A stretch of 64,000 nucleotides of DNA from contig DGSK01000001.1 in NCBI GenBank assembly GCA_002393955.1, positions 226,356 to 290,355 of the forward strand, read 5' to 3'. Both the position numbers and the translations under genes were made by a program. Below, in pieces: positions 51,010-59,394 of this stretch (its first letter is position 1; every line of letters starts with the position of its first letter). The DNA comes from Lachnospiraceae bacterium UBA4364 (GTDB lineage Bacteria; Bacillota; Clostridia; Lachnospirales; Lachnospiraceae). The notes beneath the pieces are model-generated. The model saw nothing but the letters and a program-made list of their open reading frames with translations, was not told the origin of the DNA and searched no databases.

Positions 51010-52875
51010 TTATTGCCCTTTACGCTCTGTCCCGGGACAGCCGGCAGAGTCTGTCTCGGTTTCATTCTCATGATCCTGTATCACATCGTCATCCTCGGGT
51101 TCATCCTCGTAGCCGTCCGCCTCGAAAGAAGGCTCTGCCACATTATGATCTGAATCATCTTGCCCATAGTCATCGTAAAAACCTTCAGTTTCCGGTCCGG
51201 CTTCCCCATAGTCATCCAGATCATATTCCGATCCATCGTCACAGTCATCATATTCGCCGGATTCTCCATCCATATCATAATCATCTGCATCATCCGCATC
51301 ATTCAGGTCATCCGCATAACCCACGTCACTTCCCTTACTCTCATAACCGTCATCATAATCATCCGGATCATAATATTCATCTGAGTCGTCATACACTTCT
51401 TCAGCATCCCCATCCAGATCATAGATATCATCATATTCTTCGATTTCCGCTGTTTCTCTGTCCTGCGCATCATCAGCTTCGTCAAAATCATCCGCATCAT
51501 AGATTTCGGCATTTTCTTCTGATTCTTCCTCATCAGACTCATCATCACCATATATTTCATCCATCCTGATAAGCCCCACGCCCTGGACTACGGAAATCAG
51601 ACAGAGAGTCGCCAGTGCTGAGCTTCCGCCACTGCTTATAAGCGGCAGAGTCACCCCGGTAAGCGGAATAAGTCTCAGACCTCCGCCTATTGTAAGGAAT
51701 ACCTGTGTACCGTAACATACAGCAAGCCCCATCACAACAATGCGGTAATACTTATCTTTTATCCTGCCGGCAAGCAGAAGCATAATGAAACAGAAATTCA
51801 GACAGAGCAGTATGAGAAGCATGCCAAAAAGAGCCCCTGATTCTTCTACTATGGCTGAAAAGACAAAATCTTCCCCCACCTCAGGTATGGTTCCGGGAAG
51901 TCCGCGCCCTATGCCCCTTCCGTACCATCCCCCCGTACCTATGGCAAAGATAGACTGCGTAAGCTGATATCCCGTAGAATCAATATCTGTCCATGGATCG
52001 ATCCATGTATTGAACCTGACTCTGACATGTGAAAACATGGCATAGGCCGCCACTACTGCCGCCAGCCCCCCTGCCGTTCCCAACAAAACATACCGGAACC
52101 TTCCGGTTCCCATATAGACCATGGCGAAAAACATCACATAAAAGATAAGTGCCATCCCCAGATCCCTGGAGATGACCAGCACCATTACAAATACGGCTGC
52201 ACAGACCGATGCGATGATAAAGCGCTTCATGTTATATATTTCATATAGTATGCCTGCAATAAAGAACGCAAAAAGGATCTTTACAAATTCAGACGGCTGA
52301 AAAATAAGTCCGAAAATTTTTATCGAAAGCTTTGCTCCGTTTGTTATGGCCCCCAGTGCAAAAACAGCTATAAGCGCCCCTGCACCTATGATTCCGGTCA
52401 CATACCAGAATTTTTTGATCAGTTTCAGCCTATGGACTATCATCGGAATGAAAACAGATATCACAAGTGAAACCACGATTATTGAGAACTGCCTCCAGGC
52501 CTTCTGCTGGGATATGCGGAACTGAACCACAAAACCTATGGACATCATAAATACAGTCTGCACAAGGATAAGCCTGTTCAATTCCGGATAAAAGTGATAC
52601 ATAACCCTGGAATAGGCAAACATAAGCACCAGCTCAACAGCCCACATCATTATGACCTTTGACACCATTTCACTGTCGCCCCTGTCATAATAAGATAGTG
52701 TAAGACATGCCATTCCGCTGGTAAACAGAAGATAAACATGCGTTTCCAGAAGATAGAACAGACCGTTCCTTCCATCGTCATCCCTTCTTTTCATGGCAAA
52801 GAAAGAAAGGAGCGTGTAAAAAGCAAGCAGTATGATATTAAGATATTTTCCTATTTCGATCAGAAAAAGAATCAA
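51010..52875 (-). CDS. FtsW/RodA-type glycosyltransferase with acidic tail
   Basis: A 621-residue SEDS protein. The first 440 residues hold about ten to twelve membrane segments with family motifs FQPSEFVKILFAFFIAG, VISRDLGMALIF, and LPLISSGGSSALATL near the end, so it is a peptidoglycan polymerase. Residues 441-621 form a cytoplasmic tail in which 83 of 181 residues are Asp or Glu, with regular Tyr and almost no basic residues. Such a tail is not part of normal FtsW, RodA or SpoVE. The start is a TTG at 52875; a later Met would remove TM1. It is followed by the small membrane protein and the PBP. Confidence 0.9.
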   Translation of the reverse strand: MILFLIEIGKYLNIILLAFYTLLSFFAMKRRDDDGRNGLFYLLETHVYLLFTSGMACLTLSYYDRGDSEMVSKVIMMWAVELVLMFAYSRVMYHFYPELNRLILVQTVFMMSIGFVVQFRISQQKAWRQFSIIVVSLVISVFIPMIVHRLKLIKKFWYVTGIIGAGALIAVFALGAITNGAKLSIKIFGLIFQPSEFVKILFAFFIAGILYEIYNMKRFIIASVCAAVFVMVLVISRDLGMALIFYVMFFAMVYMGTGRFRYVLLGTAGGLAAVVAAYAMFSHVRVRFNTWIDPWTDIDSTGYQLTQSIFAIGTGGWYGRGIGRGLPGTIPEVGEDFVFSAIVEESGALFGMLLILLCLNFCFIMLLLAGRIKDKYYRIVVMGLAVCYGTQVFLTIGGGLRLIPLTGVTLPLISSGGSSALATLCLISVVQGVGLIRMDEIYGDDESDEEESEENAEIYDADDFDEADDAQDRETAEIEEYDDIYDLDGDAEEVYDDSDEYYDPDDYDDGYESKGSDVGYADDLNDADDADDYDMDGESGEYDDCDDGSEYDLDDYGEAGPETEGFYDDYGQDDSDHNVAEPSFEADGYEDEPEDDDVIQDHENETETDSAGCPGTERKGQ

Positions 52876-52878
52876 TTG

Positions 52879-55146
52879 TTATTCTGCCCCTCTTGAAAAA
52901 TGTCCTGCTGTAAAACCATCGTGTCCCAAAATTTTTTCAGCGTCAATATTCCTTCCATTTACCAGTGCATCAAACATAGAAAGGATATCCGCTGTTTTCG
53001 TAATATCTTCTGTCGAAAATTCGAGCCTGTAGCAATCCGCAATACTGCCGTCTCGTATCTTTACCCATGCATTATGCAGAGAAACCGGCACGCAGTTAAA
53101 CAGTATGTTGTAGCAGAAAACATGTATGGGCACTACCGGAAAACTATGTCCCTTTTCATCATTTATTATGCAGCTGCCGGCTTTTTTATTGCATTTACCG
53201 GAAGTCTTGTATATACAGTTTGCCGAGTACATAAGCGGGAGACGGCCATACACTAAAAGTTCCGGATTTCCCGCTGCATACATATGGTCAAGCTTCTTTG
53301 AGTTGAGCTCAAGCCCCGCTGTATATGATGCACAGTTTTCTTCAAGCACGGAAACCGCAATATCATTATAAGCGTACAGATGTATGTCACCTCTTATATG
53401 TGATCTGTCAAAAAACTCCGAAGCTATAGCCAGAGCATCCACACCGTCACAGTAAACGCCGTCAAAAAGCCCCTTTTTGCATAGTTCCTCAGTCCTGCAT
53501 CTTATCTTTCCGGCATCTTTCTGCCTTATGATCTCGGGCAGCGCAAAAAATATTTTTTTGCCTGATCCTGCTGCGTATTTTATCAATGACGAATCCATAA
53601 AGGCGTCATCAGAAAGCATTTCAAAATCCCTGATGAGTACGCCGGCCGGAAGATCACTCTTTAAAACAGCTTTAAGCTGGTCTCTAGTACGTACTGCCGC
53701 AATAAATCCTCTGACAGGTTCAGTTTTACCGCATTCAGCCTTGCATCCGGCTTTTCCGGATTTGAAACACGCAGGCATCGATTTGCTTACAGTATTCCTG
53801 CACTGATTTTTAATGACCGCCGCAGTCATCGCCTCCAGTGCCTGTCTTCTCAGTTTCTTAAGCACACTGACCGGTACAAAACTGTCACCGTCATTATCTA
53901 TATCAAGCCTGTCTATTATAAAATCCGTATCACCGGTCATTCTGATCTTATCAGAAAGCATATCATCCGATACAGGCGTACCGGTTGCTTTCTGTACAGT
54001 TCCGCCACGTACAGTAACCGTCACCACACTATCCGTTACATCGCTCAGAATTGTACTGCCCGATCTGCCGGAATTCTTTTCTTTTTCTTTGATCATTCCT
54101 GCAAGGCCGTCTTTTGAAAGAGTAAGGCTTAACTCCAGTTCCTCACCGCACCTTACTTTCAAAGTACCGGTCAAAGGGATTTTCCATTTTCCGGTAAGAT
54201 ATTTATTTCTGATGCTTTCCTTAAGTCCGTCGGGTGTCTTCACATAAGCAGGGGATTTAAGGGATACCATCTCCCTGCCGTTATGCTTAAAATAATACCC
54301 CTCCTGCCTGTCCGAACGTATATATAATTCATCCAGATACTGCCTGTCATCCTCCGTAATAGTCAATATTCCGTTTTTACGGTATCCATCGATCAGCCTT
54401 CTGTAAACCGCCGTCACGCCCGCAGTATACTCAGGGCTCTTTAATCTGCCTTCGATCTTAAATGAATCAATGCCAGCGTCTATCAGCCGGTCAATGTATG
54501 TTGCACTGCACATATCTTTCATGCTTAGATAATATGCATAACCGCTGTTTTCGGTTCTATACTTCTGCCTGCATGGTCCTGCGCACCTTCCCCGGTTTCC
54601 GCTCCTGCCTCCTGCAATGGAACTCATAAGACACTTGCCCGAATAAGCATAGCACATGGCACCGTGTATGAAGCACTCCACCTCTACACCGGTCTTTTTG
54701 ATTTCCTTTATCTCGGAAAGCGACAGTTCCCTGGCCGGCACTACCCTGGACACACCTCTGTCCATAAGCCACTTGCTGCCGTACGCAGTCATTACAGCCA
54801 TCTGCGTGCTGGCATGAAGGCCCAGCTTGGGATAACGCTCACCAAAAGCACGCAACACACCAAGGTCCTGGATTATACATGCATCCAGACCGCTTTCATA
54901 CAGCGGATCCATCATCTCAAAAAGCTCTGAAAGCTCGCTGTTGTACATCAGTATATTAGTTGTAAGATAGATTTTCCTGCCAAGAAGATGAGCATAGGAT
55001 ATCACATCCTTAAGCTCCTCGACAGTCAGATTTTTGGCAGATGCCCTCGCAGAAAAAAGCTGTGCTCCAAGATAAACAGCATCAGCCCCCGCATTCAGTG
55101 CGCCAATGGCACTTTCATGATCACCGGCCGGAGAAAGAAGTTCCAT
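52879..55146 (-). CDS. U32 family peptidase with DUF3656
   Basis: A 755-residue member of the long U32 class. MELLSPAGDHESAIGALNAGADAVYLG opens the TIM-barrel domain, and VECFIHGAMCYAYSGKCLMSS with GGRSGNRGRCAGPCRQKY is the U32 signature with its Cys residues. Residues about 380-480 match the DUF3656 insertion. Members are called collagenase-like proteases, but relatives act in tRNA or ubiquinone hydroxylation, so protease activity is unproven. It sits 4 bases after zapA and 3 bases before the FtsW-like start. Confidence 0.92.
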   Translation of the reverse strand: MELLSPAGDHESAIGALNAGADAVYLGAQLFSARASAKNLTVEELKDVISYAHLLGRKIYLTTNILMYNSELSELFEMMDPLYESGLDACIIQDLGVLRAFGERYPKLGLHASTQMAVMTAYGSKWLMDRGVSRVVPARELSLSEIKEIKKTGVEVECFIHGAMCYAYSGKCLMSSIAGGRSGNRGRCAGPCRQKYRTENSGYAYYLSMKDMCSATYIDRLIDAGIDSFKIEGRLKSPEYTAGVTAVYRRLIDGYRKNGILTITEDDRQYLDELYIRSDRQEGYYFKHNGREMVSLKSPAYVKTPDGLKESIRNKYLTGKWKIPLTGTLKVRCGEELELSLTLSKDGLAGMIKEKEKNSGRSGSTILSDVTDSVVTVTVRGGTVQKATGTPVSDDMLSDKIRMTGDTDFIIDRLDIDNDGDSFVPVSVLKKLRRQALEAMTAAVIKNQCRNTVSKSMPACFKSGKAGCKAECGKTEPVRGFIAAVRTRDQLKAVLKSDLPAGVLIRDFEMLSDDAFMDSSLIKYAAGSGKKIFFALPEIIRQKDAGKIRCRTEELCKKGLFDGVYCDGVDALAIASEFFDRSHIRGDIHLYAYNDIAVSVLEENCASYTAGLELNSKKLDHMYAAGNPELLVYGRLPLMYSANCIYKTSGKCNKKAGSCIINDEKGHSFPVVPIHVFCYNILFNCVPVSLHNAWVKIRDGSIADCYRLEFSTEDITKTADILSMFDALVNGRNIDAEKILGHDGFTAGHFSRGAE

Positions 55147-55150
55147 ATGA

Positions 55151-55591
55151 TCAACGCTTTATGGGATTAACATTATTATTACTGTTATTATTGCGTCCTT
55201 TTAACTCAAGCTGAAGTTCCATGACCTTTTTTTCGCTTTCCTTAAGTTCTTTCTGAACCTGGTCCAGTTTCTTTTTCATGTCATCAGCCATCATTGCCTT
55301 GTTTATGCTGTCATGCTTGATATCATCAAGGTCATTGTTCTTAGCCTTGAGCTCCTGCTCCAGCTCAGCTATGCGTGCCTGTGCCTTAAGATAGTCATCC
55401 GCAATATTGATTTCAAGAAGTCTGTGCCTTATATCGGGAGCCGCACCATGAAAAGCCCTGACATTTTCACATTCCTCAATCCTGTTATTGATGTAGTTAG
55501 CCACTTTCTGCATATACTCTTCGCTCTCGCAGCTGCTCATCGTCATAACTTTATTGTCGATCAGGACTCTGATTGTTTTCTTTTCTGCCAT
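55151..55591 (-). CDS. zapA: Cell division protein ZapA (Firmicute form)
   Basis: A 146-residue protein. The N-terminal ZapA domain has KKTIRVLIDNKVMTMSSCESEEYMQKVANYINNRI. The C-terminal half is a long coiled coil (ELEQELKAKNNDLDDIKHDS, MADDMKKKLDQVQKELKESE). ZapA bundles FtsZ protofilaments at the division site. A short Asn-rich end precedes the stop. It is in one unit with U32, the SEDS protein and PBP, which supports a divisome cluster. Confidence 0.93.
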   Translation of the reverse strand: MAEKKTIRVLIDNKVMTMSSCESEEYMQKVANYINNRIEECENVRAFHGAAPDIRHRLLEINIADDYLKAQARIAELEQELKAKNNDLDDIKHDSINKAMMADDMKKKLDQVQKELKESEKKVMELQLELKGRNNNSNNNVNPIKR

Positions 55592-55706
55592 TGTGATCTC
55601 CTCTTTTATTACTGTACGCAGATCCGAATCTCTTTACAGACATTTTCGTGCTTCGCACTACAGATTAATTATGTAAACCAACAGATATTATATACATATT
55701 GCCTGA

Positions 55707-56708
55707 TTAAATCAAGCCTATATGGTCATAAGCTTTGTCTGTTGCCACCCGCCCCTTTGGCGTACGGTTAATATAGCCGTTTTGCAGCAGATACGGTTCG
55801 CAGACATCCTCAATGGTACCTGAATCCTCTCCCAGAGAGGCTGCGATAGTATCTATCCCAACCGGACCTCCGGCAAAATTCTTTATTATCATACGCAGAT
55901 AATTCCTGTCCAGCTCATCCAGCCCGTCTCTGTCCACCTTCATAAGTTCCAGCGCATATTCGGCGGCTTCCTGTGTTATGACTCCATCGAATTTGATCTG
56001 GGCAAAATCCCGCACACGCTTAAGCATCCGGTTTGCCAGCCTCGGTGTTCCCCTTGACCGCTTCGCCATTTCCATAGCACCGTCATCGGTTATCTCCACC
56101 GAAAGCTTCCTTGCTGAGTTGAGTATTATCTGCTTCAGTTCATCATGGGAATAGTATTCCAGATGCTCATTTAATCCGAAACGGTCACGTAAAGGTGCAG
56201 ACAGAAGCCCCGACCTTGTAGTTGCCCCTATCAGCGTAAAATGCGGAAGTTCAAGTCTTACGGATTTAGTGGACTCACCGTTCTTGCCGATAATGATGTC
56301 TATCTGGAAGTCTTCCATTGCAGGATAAAGCACTTCCTCCACAGTCCTTGGAAGCCTGTGTATCTCATCGATGAAAAGCACATCCCCCGGCTGCAGGTTA
56401 TTAAGTATCGCAGCAAGTTCCCCGGGCTTTTCTATTGCCGGACCGCTGGTTATTTTTATTCCCACTCCCATCTCGTTAGCTATGATCCCCGCAAGAGTAG
56501 TCTTTCCCAGTCCCGGAGGTCCGAAAAAAAGTGCATGATCAAGAGGCTCCCCTCTCTGAAGGGCAGCCTTTATATAGACAGACAGATTGCTTTTTAATTT
56601 CTCCTGACCAATGTAGTCCTTTAAAAACTGAGGTCTGAGAGTTGTTTCAATCTTTTCGTCTTCTGCTGTAAATGATGTTTCTATCATCCTCTTGGGCATT
56701 TTATTCAT
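55707..56708 (-). CDS. ruvB: Holliday junction DNA helicase RuvB
   Basis: A 333-residue AAA+ motor. LRPQFLKDYIGQEKLKSNL opens it; Walker A is GPPGLGKTTLA, Walker B LFIDEIHRLPRTVEE, sensor 1 LIGATTRSGLLSAPLRDRFG. The winged-helix C-terminus has GGPVGIDTIAASLGEDSGTIEDVCEPYLLQNGYI and a final TPKGRVAT. It drives branch migration with RuvA. It follows ruvA by 22 bases. No RuvC is in the window. Confidence 0.98.
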   Translation of the reverse strand: MNKMPKRMIETSFTAEDEKIETTLRPQFLKDYIGQEKLKSNLSVYIKAALQRGEPLDHALFFGPPGLGKTTLAGIIANEMGVGIKITSGPAIEKPGELAAILNNLQPGDVLFIDEIHRLPRTVEEVLYPAMEDFQIDIIIGKNGESTKSVRLELPHFTLIGATTRSGLLSAPLRDRFGLNEHLEYYSHDELKQIILNSARKLSVEITDDGAMEMAKRSRGTPRLANRMLKRVRDFAQIKFDGVITQEAAEYALELMKVDRDGLDELDRNYLRMIIKNFAGGPVGIDTIAASLGEDSGTIEDVCEPYLLQNGYINRTPKGRVATDKAYDHIGLI

Positions 56709-56730
56709 ATATTGCCGGAACCGGTATGGT

Positions 56731-57348
56731 TCACGGCTGTTTCATATATTTGAGTGCAGCTTTTATAAGTACATCCGAATCAGCTTCGGTGCCTTCTGCC
56801 TGCAGAGCCTTTGATACGGCCTGCATTGCTTCTCGTTTGCTGTAGCCTATAGCCATCAGTGCATCACAGGTATCCTGTGCCGCACCGCTGTCCATGGCAG
56901 CATCATCAGGATCCGGTACAGTAATCCCGCCGGATATAAATTTCCCGGGATCTATTTTATTTTTAAGGTCAACGATCAGCCTTTCGGCAGTTTTGGAGGA
57001 AACACCTTTTGCCTTTGAAAGAGTCTTGGCATCTCCGGAGATGATCGCAGCCCCCACCTGTTCCGGACTCAGCACGGAAAGAAGCGCCATGCCGGCCTTT
57101 GGTCCCACTCCGCTTACCGTAATAAGAAGCTTAAAAAGCTCCAGCTCATCGGATGTGGGAAACCCGTAAAGAGACAATGCATCCTGGGTAAGGGATGTAT
57201 AGGTATAAACCACCGTTTCATCCCCCACAGGCGGCAGATAGTCCATACGACCTTCAGGGAAAAAGATGTTATATCCTATCCCCGAAGTCTCTATAACAAT
57301 ATGTCCCGGTGTCTTCTGCACCAGTATTCCTTTAAAATATGCGTACAT
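56731..57348 (-). CDS. ruvA: Holliday junction DNA helicase subunit RuvA
   Basis: A 205-residue RuvA that holds the four-way junction for RuvB. MYAYFKGILVQKTPGHIVIETSGIGYNIFF begins the OB domain; the HhH motifs are in LFKLLITVSGVGPKAGMALLS and LSKAKGVSSKTAERLIVDLKNK. The RuvB-contacting third domain ends with LIKAALKYMKQ. Its ATG shares one base with the leuD stop (TGATG), so it is translated together with leucine genes. Confidence 0.97.
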   Translation of the reverse strand: MYAYFKGILVQKTPGHIVIETSGIGYNIFFPEGRMDYLPPVGDETVVYTYTSLTQDALSLYGFPTSDELELFKLLITVSGVGPKAGMALLSVLSPEQVGAAIISGDAKTLSKAKGVSSKTAERLIVDLKNKIDPGKFISGGITVPDPDDAAMDSGAAQDTCDALMAIGYSKREAMQAVSKALQAEGTEADSDVLIKAALKYMKQP

Positions 57349-57839
57349 CAGCCTTCGTTCGAATTAAGATAATTTACAAGACCTTCAGCCTTAATGATCT
57401 TCTGCATAAACTCAGGGAAAGCCTGGCCTTTAAAAGTCTCTCCCGTAGTCTTGTCTGTGATGATACCGTCGTCAAAATTGACTTCCACCTCATCCCCGTC
57501 CTTTATGGCAGCTGCTGCAGCCGGACACTCAAGAATAGGAAGACCTATATTTATGGCATTCCTGTAGAATATCCTTGCAAAAGTATCTGCTATAACACAG
57601 CTCACACCTGCAGCCTTAATAGCTATGGGAGCATGCTCCCTGGATGAGCCGCAGCCGAAATTCTTATCAGCTACGATGATGTCACCCTTTTTAACTTTTT
57701 TTACGAACTCGGCATCTATGTCTTCCATGCAGTGCTGAGCCAGCTCCGCAGGATCTGAGGAATTAAGATACCTTGCAGGTATTATAACGTCAGTATCAAC
57801 ATTGTCACCGAATTTAAAAACTCTTCCTTCAGCTTTCAT
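57348..57839 (-). CDS. leuD: 3-isopropylmalate dehydratase small subunit
   Basis: A 163-residue swivel subunit of the short LeuD type. GRVFKFGDNVDTDVIIPARYL opens it and VADKNFGCGSSREHAPIAIKAAGVSCVIADTFARIFYRNAINIGLP is the substrate-binding motif. Together with LeuC it isomerises 2- to 3-isopropylmalate. It lies 63 bases after leuC and overlaps ruvA by one base. Confidence 0.97.
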   Translation of the reverse strand: MKAEGRVFKFGDNVDTDVIIPARYLNSSDPAELAQHCMEDIDAEFVKKVKKGDIIVADKNFGCGSSREHAPIAIKAAGVSCVIADTFARIFYRNAINIGLPILECPAAAAAIKDGDEVEVNFDDGIITDKTTGETFKGQAFPEFMQKIIKAEGLVNYLNSNEG

Positions 57840-57902
57840 ATATCACCTTTCTGCCGCACTATGCAGCTCTGTCTCACTATACACACCGTAGTTGATATCC
57901 AC

Positions 57903-59162
57903 TCAGATATCCTCGGGAGAAGCTATACGTCCGGCAATTGCTGATGCTGCTGCAACAGCAGGACTTGCCAGATAAATCTCACTCTTTACATGGCCCATTC
58001 TTCCGACAAAGTTTCTGTTTGTGGTGGATACGCATCTCTCGCCCTCTGCAAGTATACCCATGTATCCACCGAGGCAGGGACCGCAGGTAGGTGTGCTGAC
58101 TACAGCACCGGCCTCTATGAAGGTCTTAAGCAGTCCTTCATCCATTGCCTGCATATATATTTTCTGAGTCGCAGGTATGATGATGCAGCGCATCCCCTTT
58201 GCGACATGCTTTCCCTTAAGTATAGAAGCAGCTATGCGCATATCATCGATACGTCCGTTTGTGCATGAGCCGATGACTACCTGATCAATGGCTATATCAC
58301 CGCAGTCATCTATGGTATGGGTATTCTCAGGCAGATGAGGAAAAGCAACCGTAGGCTTAAGCTTATCCAGCTCTATGGTATATTCCTCATCATACACGGC
58401 ATCAGCGTCCGCTTCATATGCATTCCACTGACGGGTGGTATGTTCCTCAAGATAAGCGATAGTCTTATCATCAACCGGGAATATGCCGTTCTTTCCGCCG
58501 GCTTCGATTGCCATATTGGCAATGGTAAAACGGTCATCCATTGAGAGATACTGAATGCCGTCTCCCACAAATTCCATGGATTTGTAAAGAGCACCATCCA
58601 CGCCTATCATACCGATGATATGAAGTATGATATCCTTGCCGGATATCCATTTTGCAGGCTTGCCGGTAAGGTTAAATTTTATAGCTGACGGAACCTTAAA
58701 CCACGCCTTGCCTGTAGCCATTCCGGCAGCCATATCTGTAGAGCCGACACCTGTTGAGAAGGCACCTACTGCGCCATATGTACAGGTATGTGAATCTGCA
58801 CCGATTATCACATTCCCCGGCACAGTCAGGCCTTTCTCAGGGAGCAGAGCATGCTCTATGCCCATCTCACCGACTTCAAAATAATTAGTGATATCATTCT
58901 TTCTTGCAAACTCACGCACACACTTGCAGTGCTCTGCCGACTTTATGTCCTTATTCGGAACAAAGTGATCAGGCACAAGCGCAATCTTGTCCTTATCAAA
59001 TACCGTCTGCTTAGAAAATTTATCCATCTCATGTATGGCTACAGGACTTGTGATATCATTGCCCAGTACCAGATCCAGATTGCACATGATAAGCTGTCCG
59101 GCCTCAACCTTTTCCAATCCGGCGCCATGTGCAAGGATCTTCTGTGTCATTGTCATTCCCAT
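57903..59162 (-). CDS. leuC: 3-isopropylmalate dehydratase large subunit
   Basis: A 419-residue aconitase-fold subunit of the LeuC2-like length. VIGADSHTCTYGAVGAFSTGVGSTD is a signature, and the [4Fe-4S] ligands are in SHTC-, VIGSCTNGR and STPTCGPCLGGYMGIL. It carries MTMTQKILAHGAG at the N-terminus. The upstream region has a promoter, a perfect dyad and an AAGGAGG ribosome site. It heads the leuC-leuD-ruvA-ruvB unit. Confidence 0.97.
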   Translation of the reverse strand: MGMTMTQKILAHGAGLEKVEAGQLIMCNLDLVLGNDITSPVAIHEMDKFSKQTVFDKDKIALVPDHFVPNKDIKSAEHCKCVREFARKNDITNYFEVGEMGIEHALLPEKGLTVPGNVIIGADSHTCTYGAVGAFSTGVGSTDMAAGMATGKAWFKVPSAIKFNLTGKPAKWISGKDIILHIIGMIGVDGALYKSMEFVGDGIQYLSMDDRFTIANMAIEAGGKNGIFPVDDKTIAYLEEHTTRQWNAYEADADAVYDEEYTIELDKLKPTVAFPHLPENTHTIDDCGDIAIDQVVIGSCTNGRIDDMRIAASILKGKHVAKGMRCIIIPATQKIYMQAMDEGLLKTFIEAGAVVSTPTCGPCLGGYMGILAEGERCVSTTNRNFVGRMGHVKSEIYLASPAVAAASAIAGRIASPEDI

Positions 59163-59214
59163 TGTTAATTAACCTCCTTGATATGCTGAAAACATATTAT
59201 GAGTAATTCTCCCA

Positions 59215-59232
59215 ACGCAGGCAAGCCTGCGT
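59215..59232 (-). promoter_or_regulatory. Perfect dyad in the leuC leader
   Basis: ACGCAGGC-AA-GCCTGCGT, a perfect 18-bp dyad, lies 31-48 bases downstream of the leuC -10 box. No U-run follows. It could act as an operator for a dimeric regulator or as an RNA hairpin in the leader. No leader peptide rich in Leu codons or T-box was seen. Confidence 0.5.
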
Positions 59233-59262
59233 GTGAAAAAGCACTTTTGACTGCTGAATCAT

Positions 59263-59291
59263 ATTATAGTAAACAAAATTCAAAAAAACAA
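59263..59291 (-). promoter_or_regulatory. leuC promoter
   Basis: TTGTTT (59291-59286) and TATAAT (59268-59263) on the minus strand are spaced exactly 17 bp. They precede the dyad and leuC. Confidence 0.65.
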
Positions 59292-59338
59292 CAATCCGGG
59301 TTCCTGTTTATACTGATCATACTGACAGTCAATAAAGA

Positions 59339-59367
59339 CCGGTGGCAGTCAAATGAACCGCCACCGG
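59339..59367 (-). terminator. Terminator of the second synthetase gene
   Basis: A perfect 8-bp GC-rich stem (CCGGTGGC / GCCACCGG, 13-base loop) lies about 28 bases past the synthetase stop, followed on the minus strand by UCUUUAUU. It separates that gene from the leuC promoter. Confidence 0.65.
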
Positions 59368-59394
59368 CAGAAAACAGATTAAACCGATTTTAAA

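Noticed and set aside
51081..51560. Met-rich and Ile-rich frames over the acidic tail of the SEDS protein
   Set aside because: They are shifted or antisense readings of GAT/GAC-rich codons.
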